From positions 39,609-103,608 of the forward strand of contig JAKAGT010000020.1 of assembly GCA_021825585.1 (NCBI GenBank): a DNA stretch of 64,000 nt, written 5' to 3'. The notes below the pieces were generated by a model. That model worked only from the letters and a program-made list of their open reading frames with translations. It did not search any database and had not been told where the DNA came from. Below are positions 43,780-51,431 of this stretch, piece after piece. The stretch's first letter is position 1. The number at the start of each line of letters is the position of its first letter. Source of the DNA: Bacteroidota bacterium (GTDB taxonomy: Bacteria; Bacteroidota; Ignavibacteria; Kryptoniales; JAKASW01). The position numbers and the translations under genes are program-made.

Positions 43780-45493
43780 GAGCCTGAGAGCAGATCTTCG
43801 ACGGATCGCCGGAGAGTGCCTCTCAGGATTGGGCCCGGGGAAAGTGCGGGATAATCCTGTTCGACTGATGCTACTAATCGGTGCGATAGTATCGACGGTC
43901 TCGGTTATCTTTTCTGCGAAACATGTCACGGGTTTCAATGTTACCGTGACGCTTCTGATCTGTCTGATTCTGATGGAGACGATTGTTGCGCACGCCCTCG
44001 TGAAATTGCACATAGGGGTATTGGCAAATGAGATGGCCCCGGACAGTAATGAGTCGAGAGCGAGGAAGCTGGTAAACGGTGCTGAGCATCTCGTGCCGGC
44101 TGATGCGCTTCGAGACGGCGATCTGGTTTTGTGTGAAACGGGCGAAGTAGTACCTGCAGATGGGGTGATTCTGCAGGGAACCGCGATCATAGATGAGTCG
44201 GCAATGACGGGTCAGTCTCCGCCTGTGCTGCGCGAAAGCGGCGGAGAGAGGAATGAAGTGTTCGGCAAGACGACGGTGCTTGGGGGCCGAATCATAGTTA
44301 GTGTGACCGCGAAAGAACGGAAAGTTGTTATCGACCCAGTAGCCTCGGCCGTCGAGAGAATAAAATACCAGATGGCATCGGACGAAAGGGAAATGGCCGT
44401 TCCTCTCTGGCTCCTGGTTGTCGGCTTCTCGGTCGCGTTCGTGGCACTCCCGTTTCTTACAGGTGACAGGATAAATTCGGCTGAATATTTTATGAAGGCC
44501 CTGATGAAAACGCCGGCGGTCATCTCCATCCTGGTATGTGCCCTCCCGCTGACAGCTGCAGAACTTCTAAATACCGCCGCCCTGAGCGCGGTGTCTCGCC
44601 TTGTGCGGAAGAAGATAATTCCCGCGAGCATGAATGCCGTAGAGATTTCCGGGCTTGTGGATGTACTCCTGCTCGATGAGAAGGAAGTGATAGCATTCAA
44701 CAGGCAAAGTGCGAAAGGGAGTGTGATGAGTAATGTAGCCGTGTCCGATGATGATTGCGACGGAAGCGATTATCAAAGTGCAGTCCGGTCATTTCCTTCG
44801 GAGAAAATTCACGAACTCGGATTGAGAACCGTGCTTTCGGCTGACTCGGACCGAGGGGAAGAGTTTGCCGCGGCGATAGGAGCAGTAAGCTGCTTATCCG
44901 GCGGGAGACCGGAAAACAAGCTGGCAACAATCCAAAGCGAGCGTTCGTCCGGCGCTATAGTGGCTGTCGTTGGAGATCACGATGACATCGCGCCTCTGGC
45001 AAGGGAGGCGAATCTCTGTTTCATAGTCGACGGCGGTGCAGAGGTGCCGGACGGAAATCCGAATTCCATCGGACTGAACGGAAGGCCGAACAGGCTGATA
45101 AACGCGATTGAAACCGGGAGGCGTCTTAACGAGGTTCAAAAACGTCTCACACATTTTGCGGTCGGTGTGACAGCATCGATGAGCCTTCTAGCTTTGTTTC
45201 CTCTTATATCGACCATATATGGGGGAAGGAGGGAGGTCGTCGAGACTATTCCATGGCTAAATGTCCTTGGACTCTTTTCACCACACTCCGTGATATTGGA
45301 CATGTCAATATTCACGGTCATCTCGTTCGTCTCGGTCGCTGCTATCGCTGCAAGGTCCCTGTACGCTTCCGGCATTAGATCAAGGCTTTTGTTGAAAGTC
45401 GGCCCAAGTCTCTTTGTGACGGCCGGATTTGTCGCGCCAATAGTGGCGGTGAAGTTGATAGATTTGACCGTTGTCGCTCTCAGATTTATCTAA
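43739..45493 (+). CDS. Catalytically dead KdpB-like protein (pseudo-P-type ATPase)
   Basis: The 584-residue protein aligns collinearly with KdpB. From the ATG at 43739 (GAGGG upstream) the residue numbers match exactly up to D313. Key residues are lost: TGES is TGQS (157-160), DKTGT is DEKEV (313-317), GDGTNDAP is GDHDDIAP (412-419), and TM5 [13 protein letters not shown] is HFAVGVTASMSLL, without the Asp and Lys. About 117 residues between D313 and the hinge are missing, so there is almost no nucleotide-binding domain. The membrane segments and the C-terminal GFVAPIVAVKLIDL are kept. It cannot pump by the known mechanism. The reading frame is intact, and the gene sits between kdpC and kdpD. 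A regulatory, scaffold or dominant-negative role is possible. Confidence 0.9.
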   Translation: MYSNSTSRSTRSAESLRADLRRIAGECLSGLGPGKVRDNPVRLMLLIGAIVSTVSVIFSAKHVTGFNVTVTLLICLILMETIVAHALVKLHIGVLANEMAPDSNESRARKLVNGAEHLVPADALRDGDLVLCETGEVVPADGVILQGTAIIDESAMTGQSPPVLRESGGERNEVFGKTTVLGGRIIVSVTAKERKVVIDPVASAVERIKYQMASDEREMAVPLWLLVVGFSVAFVALPFLTGDRINSAEYFMKALMKTPAVISILVCALPLTAAELLNTAALSAVSRLVRKKIIPASMNAVEISGLVDVLLLDEKEVIAFNRQSAKGSVMSNVAVSDDDCDGSDYQSAVRSFPSEKIHELGLRTVLSADSDRGEEFAAAIGAVSCLSGGRPENKLATIQSERSSGAIVAVVGDHDDIAPLAREANLCFIVDGGAEVPDGNPNSIGLNGRPNRLINAIETGRRLNEVQKRLTHFAVGVTASMSLLALFPLISTIYGGRREVVETIPWLNVLGLFSPHSVILDMSIFTVISFVSVAAIAARSLYASGIRSRLLLKVGPSLFVTAGFVAPIVAVKLIDLTVVALRFI

Positions 45494-45604
45494 CGGTGGG
45501 GGGCCCGGACATGCGCTCTCATTTGTGCCGTTTGCCGTACAGCCCCAGAAGACTCCAAGTCTGATTCAAACCAATCGTTCTTAAGAATGAGGAAGCATTG
45601 CTGA

Positions 45605-45928
45605 ATGAAAAATCTGCTTGCGTTACCTGTGTTCCTGGTATCGGCAATTCTTGAAGTAGGCGGTGACGCTCTTATCAGAAAGGGATTGCGAAGTGCGGGA
45701 GCAGGCTTCATAATTGCCGGGTTCCTGGCGCTCGGTTCTTACGGCCTTGTTGTAAATTCGGTAAGATGGGATTTCTCGAAATTACTCGGGGTTTATATAG
45801 CTGTGTTTGCGATCGTCAGCACATTGTTCGGTCGATATGTATTTCATGAGAGTATCCCTAATCCACGGTGGATCGGAATTGTATTAATCGTCTGCGGCGG
45901 ACTGGTCATACAGTTCTGGGGAAAATGA
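45605..45928 (+). CDS. SMR/DMT-like small membrane protein
   Basis: The 107-residue protein has four membrane segments and the general look of a small multidrug-resistance or DMT half-transporter (LEVGGDALIRKGL in helix 1, GRYVFHESIPNPRWIGIVLIVCGG in helices 3-4, with the usual glutamate after the first helix start). The ATG has GAGGAAG nine bases upstream. It lies between the KdpB-like gene and kdpD, so it may be co-expressed with the K+ genes. Substrate unknown. Confidence 0.72.
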   Translation: MKNLLALPVFLVSAILEVGGDALIRKGLRSAGAGFIIAGFLALGSYGLVVNSVRWDFSKLLGVYIAVFAIVSTLFGRYVFHESIPNPRWIGIVLIVCGGLVIQFWGK

Positions 45929-46085
45929 CTGGACCAGGAATTGTCATTGGAAAGGAATGCACACTGGAAAGACTGATATGAATAGATGTCTGCAGAGTAA
46001 AATTCAAACCAATATCGTAGACGTGATGGCACACCACGCGATGTGGACGTGTGATTATAGGGAAAAAACTCTATATTGAGGTGTT

Positions 46086-48770
46086 ATGTCAGAGGTAGAC
46101 CATACCAGGCCTGATCCCGATACGCTCCTCAGCCTCATAAAGAAGGAAGAGGAACGCGGCGACAAGGGAAGGCTCAAAATTTTCTTCGGCATGTCCGCCG
46201 GGGTTGGCAAGACCTATGCCATGTTGAGCGAGGCGAGGGAGGCCGTCGCTCACGGAATCGAGGTCGTCGTTGGTTACGTGGAAACCCACAAGCGAATGGA
46301 GACGGCGGAGCTCGTTTTGGGCCTGGAAGTCATCCCGCGAAAGAAAATCGAGTATCGTGGGACGGAGATCGAGGAGATGGACATAGACTCTATTCTGGCC
46401 AGGAAGCCGAAGGTTGTCCTGGTGGATGAGCTCGCCCACACGAATGCCCCCGGTAGTCGTCACGCCCGTCGCTACCAGGATGTGCTTGAAATACTTGATA
46501 ACGGGATCGACGTTTACACCACTCTGAATGTCCAACACCTCGAAAGCAGGGCCGATACTGTCGCGCAAATTACCGGCAGCGTAGTAAGGGAGACCGTCCC
46601 CGATTCCATCTTCGACGCCGCTGACGAGATCAAGGTGATCGATATTTCCCCCGATGAACTGCTGAAGCGCTTCCAGGAAGGGAAGGTCTACACAGCCGAG
46701 CGCTCAAGACAGGCAGTAGATAATTTTTTCAGGAAAGGGAACCTGTCGGCCCTGAGAGAGATGTCGCTCAGGATGACGGCCGAGCGTGTGGACAAACAAA
46801 TCCGCGAATACAGGAAGGGGCAGCGGATATCGAGCGCCTGGAAATCCGGGCAGAGGCTGATAGCCGCCGTAAGTCCGAGCCCGCACTCTGTTTCCGTCAT
46901 AAGATGGGCGAGAAGAGTCTCACATACGATGGACGCGTCATGGGTCGTTGTCTACGTCGACCAGTCGGACAAGCTTTCCGCGGAACAGAAGGAGCAGCTC
47001 GCAAAGAATATGAAGCTCGCCCGGGAACTCGGTGCGGAGGTCGTAACTACTTCGGGCGTCAACATAGCAGACAGTCTGATCAGGGTAGCGCGCGAACAGA
47101 ACGCGAGCCAGATCCTCGTCGGCAAACCCGACCGCCTTTTCTTCTCCCGCACGGCGCGTCTCATCGATGACCTGATGCAGCGGAGCACCGACCTTGATAT
47201 TTACATCGTCGGACAGGAGGACGGCCCGTCGAAGAAGAGAATTCCGAATATCATGCCGAGACCCCAGTCGAGCCCGCTGCAGTACCTGCTCGCGGTGGTC
47301 CTCGTGCTCTTTGCCGCTATGATCTGTTTCCCATTCCAGGAGATTATAGGGTACAGGACGGTCTCCTTCATACTGCTTCTGGTCGTTTCGCTTCTCCCTC
47401 TGAAATTCGGACCCGGTCCGACGGTCCTGGCAGCTGCGATGGGGGCGCTGTCGTGGGACTTCCTCTTTATACCGCCGCGCTTCACGTTATCAATCAGCAA
47501 TCTTGAGGACAGCCTTCTCGCAGCGATGTTCTTCCTTGTGGCGACGATAACCGGTCTCCTCTCATCGCAGGTGAGGAAGAGAGAACGCATCATCAGGCAG
47601 CGGGAGGCGAGAACATCGGCCCTCTTTGCGCTGACCAAGGATTTGTCATCGGCTCATTCACAGGATGAAGTCATCAAAACCGCCGTATCGAACATCAGGA
47701 AATACTTCGACGCAGACGTGGCGGTCGTACTTGGAGATGCCGAAGGAGAGATGGCCTCTTCTGCTCATCCTGCGAGCTCGTTTTTCCCCGACCAGAAGGA
47801 CTTCGGAGTGGCAGCATGGGTTTACTGGAACGAGAAGAAAGCCGGCAAGAACACCGATACGCTTCCTTCGGCGCAGGCCACATATTTCCCGATGTCCGGA
47901 CCCCGATATCCCCTCGGCGTGATAGGGGTCAGGCTCCACGAGGATGTGAAGTTCTCTGCCGACCAGGAGAGTCTGCTCGAGAACTTCATCTCGCAGATAA
48001 CCTCTGCAATTGAGCGCGAGCTTCTCAACGACGTCAACAGACGATCGGTCGTCGTCGCGGAATCCGAACGGCTTTACAAGACCCTCTTCAATTCCATTTC
48101 CCACGAGTTCAGGACGCCGATTGCGACAATAATGGGTGTTTCGGAAAACCTGTTGGGGCGGCCGGATACAGCGCGCTCGGACTTTAGCCACGTCCAGCTC
48201 AATGAAATACACCTGGCTGCCGAGCGGCTGAACCGGCTCGTGGCGAATCTGCTCGACATGACCAGGCTCGAATCGGGAATGATAAAACCGAAGCTGGACT
48301 GGTGCGATATCAGGGATGTCATCGGGCATTCGCTGAAGAGTCTTGAGAAGGAGCTTGAAGGCCATCCGACAGCCGTAAACATTCCCGATGCGGTCCCGCT
48401 GATAAGGCTCGATTTCGGCCTGATCGAGCAGGCTCTCACCAACCTCATTCACAATGCCGCACTGCACACTCCTCCCGGCACGGAAATAACGCTAAACGTC
48501 TCGGTCGACGAACACGAATGCGTCATATCCGTTTCGGACAACGGGCCGGGACTGCCCGCCGAAGACATCGACAGAGTTTTTGAGAAGTTCTACCGGGCAT
48601 CCGGCGGCAACGCGGGCGGGACGGGACTGGGCCTGACTATCACGAAGGGTTTCGTTGAAGCGCATCATGGGACAATCTCGGCAAGAAACCGGCCGCAGGG
48701 CGGGGCGGAGTTCATCGTTAAACTCCCTTTATCTGAGAGTCTCACCAATGACCTGAAGGAGACTGCTTGA
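46086..48770 (+). CDS. kdpD: K+-responsive sensor histidine kinase KdpD
   Basis: The 894-residue kinase has the N-terminal KdpD domain with Walker A GMSAGVGKT and VVLVDELAHTN, a USP-like domain (about 250-380), four closely spaced membrane helices of the DUF4118 type (about 400-500), a GAF-like region (about 520-660), and HisKA with SISHEFRTP followed by HATPase motifs (SDNGPGLP, GGTGLGLTI). It senses K+ or osmotic conditions and phosphorylates KdpE. The size and order equal those of E. coli KdpD (894). Its stop overlaps the TTG of kdpE. Confidence 0.97.
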   Translation: MSEVDHTRPDPDTLLSLIKKEEERGDKGRLKIFFGMSAGVGKTYAMLSEAREAVAHGIEVVVGYVETHKRMETAELVLGLEVIPRKKIEYRGTEIEEMDIDSILARKPKVVLVDELAHTNAPGSRHARRYQDVLEILDNGIDVYTTLNVQHLESRADTVAQITGSVVRETVPDSIFDAADEIKVIDISPDELLKRFQEGKVYTAERSRQAVDNFFRKGNLSALREMSLRMTAERVDKQIREYRKGQRISSAWKSGQRLIAAVSPSPHSVSVIRWARRVSHTMDASWVVVYVDQSDKLSAEQKEQLAKNMKLARELGAEVVTTSGVNIADSLIRVAREQNASQILVGKPDRLFFSRTARLIDDLMQRSTDLDIYIVGQEDGPSKKRIPNIMPRPQSSPLQYLLAVVLVLFAAMICFPFQEIIGYRTVSFILLLVVSLLPLKFGPGPTVLAAAMGALSWDFLFIPPRFTLSISNLEDSLLAAMFFLVATITGLLSSQVRKRERIIRQREARTSALFALTKDLSSAHSQDEVIKTAVSNIRKYFDADVAVVLGDAEGEMASSAHPASSFFPDQKDFGVAAWVYWNEKKAGKNTDTLPSAQATYFPMSGPRYPLGVIGVRLHEDVKFSADQESLLENFISQITSAIERELLNDVNRRSVVVAESERLYKTLFNSISHEFRTPIATIMGVSENLLGRPDTARSDFSHVQLNEIHLAAERLNRLVANLLDMTRLESGMIKPKLDWCDIRDVIGHSLKSLEKELEGHPTAVNIPDAVPLIRLDFGLIEQALTNLIHNAALHTPPGTEITLNVSVDEHECVISVSDNGPGLPAEDIDRVFEKFYRASGGNAGGTGLGLTITKGFVEAHHGTISARNRPQGGAEFIVKLPLSESLTNDLKETA

Positions 48771-49501
48771 ACGACAAGTCGGAAGGTGCATCGCCGGCCA
48801 GCGCATCCGCCGGGCCGGTAATACTCGTCATCGACGATGAAGCCCAGATACGAAAACTTCTCGAACTTACTCTTGAGTCTAAAGGCTACACAGTCCGGGT
48901 TGCCATTTCGGGTAATGAAGGGATTACGAAGGCGGCCTCGGAGCGGCCGGAGCTCATCGTCCTCGACCTGGGCTTGCCTGACCTCGATGGAGTGGAGGTT
49001 CTGAAAAAAATCCGCGAATGGTCCGAGGTCCCTGTCCTGGTGGTTTCGGTCAGGAGTGCGGAGACCGACATAATTGCCTGCCTTGACGCGGGAGCGGACG
49101 ATTACCTCACCAAGCCGTTTCGAACCGGCGAGCTGCTCGCGCGGGTTCGCACTGCAATAAGGCACCGTTCCTCGTTACAGGAGAGACCGGTATTCACCGT
49201 GCGGGACCTGCAAGTGGATCTGTCGGCAAGAACAGTGAAGAAACGGAACGAGACCGTCAGGCTGACTGCGACCGAGTACGCTCTTCTGGCGCTGTTCATA
49301 AGGAATGCCGGAAGGGTACTGACGCATAATTATATACTCGAACAGGTGTGGGGACCGACATTTTCCGAAGAGACGCAGTATACGCGCGTTTACGTCGGCC
49401 AGCTTCGCAAGAAGATCGAGGACGATCCGACAAATCCGAAGATTATATTGACAGAATCGGGGATAGGGTACAGGCTGCAGGCGGAGAGCGAGACTCCTTG
49501 A
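48767..49501 (+). CDS. kdpE: OmpR-family response regulator KdpE
   Basis: The 244-residue regulator has a receiver domain with the phosphorylated aspartate in LIVLDLGLPDLDG and the conserved lysine in TKPF, followed by an OmpR/PhoB winged helix (HNYILEQVWG, TQYTRVYVGQLRKK). It should activate kdp transcription under low K+. The start is TTG overlapping the kdpD stop (TTGA), with AAGGAG five bases upstream, which supports translational coupling. It ends with a short non-conserved tail. Confidence 0.96.
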   Translation: MNDKSEGASPASASAGPVILVIDDEAQIRKLLELTLESKGYTVRVAISGNEGITKAASERPELIVLDLGLPDLDGVEVLKKIREWSEVPVLVVSVRSAETDIIACLDAGADDYLTKPFRTGELLARVRTAIRHRSSLQERPVFTVRDLQVDLSARTVKKRNETVRLTATEYALLALFIRNAGRVLTHNYILEQVWGPTFSEETQYTRVYVGQLRKKIEDDPTNPKIILTESGIGYRLQAESETP

Positions 49502-49759
49502 GAGTATCAGCGGTCAAAGAGGGGTGTGTCCCTCGGTTGTCTCAACCATGATTTCCATGATTCAAGGATTGCCAGGACGAAGGGCTATTCAAGGCCAGTA
49601 CACTCGCAGGTTGCTGAAAAATCATTACGAAGGTGTTCCTGAGTGAGAAAGAGGTGGTCGGGCCAGGGGCTTTTCTATTACACGATGTTAAACGGTCACA
49701 TAGACAGGGGGTCCCGGAGGAGCGGGCCGGAACCCCTTTCTTGGTCCTGGAGCAGCCGG

Positions 49760-50260
49760 TCAGCCTTTGGAGGCTGAGGGGACAGTTTGAGGCGCTGCCG
49801 CCTTCTGCACCCCGGAGCGGCCTGGGAAGCGTTTTCGCAGGTCCTGGTATATCGCGTCGGACCCTGGAACGTTTCTCTTCGCAGCATCACGGACCGTGTT
49901 GTAAAAGCTCAGGGATTCCACGTAAGCCTCGCTGCCTACTGCAGTGAATGTCCCGTCAAGGGCGTCAAACAGCTGATTGAGCAGGTTATGGATCGGCTGA
50001 AGCTGCTTGACGAGAACGACGTCCTTGTTCAACTCCCCTGCATCCAGGTACGGCGGCACAAGCTTCGGGTTGCCCCTTGCATACTCCAGGCTCTTCTCGA
50101 CAAAAGACACGGACTTCTCACCCATCTTGGGCAGTCCTCTGATTTCGTCAGGGGTCAGATTGACGAGGAACGGCATGAGCGCCCAGGCCTCGTTCAACTT
50201 GGCCAATATTGCGTCCCTATCCGCATCCGAAAGGACGGCAGAAATATTTCCGTATGGCAT
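49760..50260 (-). CDS. Hypothetical helical protein
   Basis: I do not recognise this 166-residue protein. It has no signal peptide or membrane segment. It is mostly helical with an LTPDEIRGLPKMGEKSVSFV segment near residue 35. The C-terminal 30 residues are basic and proline/serine-rich. The ATG (50260) is preceded by CGAGAGG. The gene is alone on this strand and is preceded by a leader that holds a mini-frame with a very strong ribosome binding site. FCB bacteria often encode such proteins, but I cannot give a function. Confidence 0.7.
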   Translation of the reverse strand: MPYGNISAVLSDADRDAILAKLNEAWALMPFLVNLTPDEIRGLPKMGEKSVSFVEKSLEYARGNPKLVPPYLDAGELNKDVVLVKQLQPIHNLLNQLFDALDGTFTAVGSEAYVESLSFYNTVRDAAKRNVPGSDAIYQDLRKRFPGRSGVQKAAAPQTVPSASKG

Positions 50261-50345
50261 TCGCGACCTCTCGTTTTAATTGATTGATGAGTTAATTAAC
50301 CTGTGTGTAATGGCACGCCAGGCGCCATCACCCTTCGCATGAGGG

Positions 50346-50375
50346 CTACCCGTCCCTGATTCTGTTTGCATCCAT
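50346..50375 (-). CDS. Possible nine-codon leader frame with strong ribosome binding site
   Basis: On the minus strand AAGGAGGTG (50383-50391) is followed after eight bases by an ATG and the nine codons M-D-A-N-R-I-R-D-G, then TAG. A second ATG four bases later opens a 31-codon frame. Downstream CCCT-CATGCG-AGGG forms a small hairpin, and the hypothetical gene starts 86 bases further. A binding site this strong on such a short frame is unusual. It might be a leader peptide or the wreck of a small gene. Confidence 0.35.
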   Translation of the reverse strand: MDANRIRDG

Positions 50376-50805
50376 GGCAAACACCTCCTTCTATCTGGTT
50401 TGGTGTGGAGATACCGTGGCATCTTCGTCTCGACGCTGCCGCCGTCAGACATAAAGGAAGTCTACGCCTCACATGGCAGAGGGGCATCGAATAGGCGGTC
50501 GAAAGAAATAACGATGAAGCCATCTATCTTCACCTGTTTTTCGGCGTCAGATATGGAATGTGCTGCGTTGGATTATGAGAGGTTCGATTCTAAATGCAGG
50601 TTCGGATAAAAGAAGGAAATTGATACGTATCACTTCCGTCGTGCTACGTCCAGCGCCGGGATTCCGCAACTTCCCGGGCGTTGCGAAAATATAAGCTGCG
50701 TCATGGCTCATGTCAAGTTGAAAATTAAGGGAACAGGCAATGCCTCAGTTATGGGAGGGTGAAGAGGGGTTTCTAAATATAGTGGTACAGTTAAGCATAA
50801 TAAAT

Positions 50806-50896
50806 CTCCCCATTCCCCTCTTTTTCAAAGAGGGGGTGTTGGCAAAAGCGAAGCCTGACCCCTCCCCCTTTACAAAATGGGGAAAGAGGGGGATTT
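50806..50896. repeat. Inverted-repeat element rich in C and G tracts
   Basis: CCCCTCTTT (50815-50823) and AAAGAGGGG (50827-50835) form a perfect hairpin. A second set, CCCCTCCCCCTTT and GGAAAGAGGGGG, follows to 50893. Elements with this CCCCTCTTT/AAAGAGGGG signature are typically dispersed intergenic repeats. No protein is implied. Confidence 0.65.
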
Positions 50897-51209
50897 TCAA
50901 GCTTTCAAAGGACCTGAAAACCAGTGAGTTCCTTTGTGAGAACAGCCGGGCTGAAAGATGAATGAAAGGTATTTTTGCGAGCAATTCATCTGAGCGCAGA
51001 AGAAGCAGGGGGGCGAGAGCCAACCCCTTGAGTGAGCGATTACGGGAACAGCCATGATGTCGAAACGGGCTTAGGGGGTCAGTCCGCACAGGGAATCAGG
51101 TGATCCGCTGCGGTCAATTCCATTGGTTTCCTTCCGCAAATTGCTTTTCTTCCGGCGCTCCGGTAAATTCTTGTCGGTCCGGAGTCGAAGAGGGCGGGAT
51201 AACCCTGAT

Positions 51210-51294
51210 GAGACTCCATAGACGGCAGAAGCAATACTTTGAATATCCGCATACGGATGGCAAAGGCCGTGCTTTCATGGAAGCCGCGAGTCTC
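51210..51294 (+). ncRNA. Possible structured leader RNA (three-way junction)
   Basis: GAGACTC (51210-51216) pairs with GAGTCTC (51288-51294) as a closing stem. Inside, ACGGC (51222-51226) pairs with GCCGT (51266-51270), CTTTG (51237-51241) with CAAAG (51261-51265), and ATCCG (51245-51249) with CGGAT (51254-51258) around a CATA loop. A ten-base internal bulge lies on one side only. A small hairpin can form at 51271-51284. No known riboswitch consensus is recognised. It lies 138 bases before the hybrid kinase gene. Confidence 0.4.
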
Positions 51295-51431
51295 CAGGTA
51301 TGTATCTCCCGAACGTATTCGACCATGTTTGGATATCCGAGGTTAAGAAATTCAATCAAAATGCCGATAGATAAGAGAAGGAAGCCTTATAGGTAGGCTT
51401 TGTCAGATTATTGATTTGATACAATTTCGAG

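Larger units (their letters stand above)
50261..51431. other. Long intergenic region (1.2 kb)
   Basis: This region separates the leftward hypothetical gene and the rightward hybrid kinase. It contains a mini-frame (50346-50375, minus strand), an inverted-repeat element (50806-50896) and a possible structured RNA (51210-51294). I found no complete gene. The remaining open frames have no family pattern or ribosome binding site. Confidence 0.5.

Noticed and set aside
49605..49622. A solo copy of the MITE end (GCAGGTTGCTGAAAAA, similar to 26161-26176)
   Set aside because: Only one end is present, without a matching inverted partner, so it may be chance or an old relic.
51114..51359. Minus-strand frame of 81 codons across the possible structured RNA
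   Set aside because: There is no ribosome binding site or family pattern, and the base-paired structure explains the sequence better.
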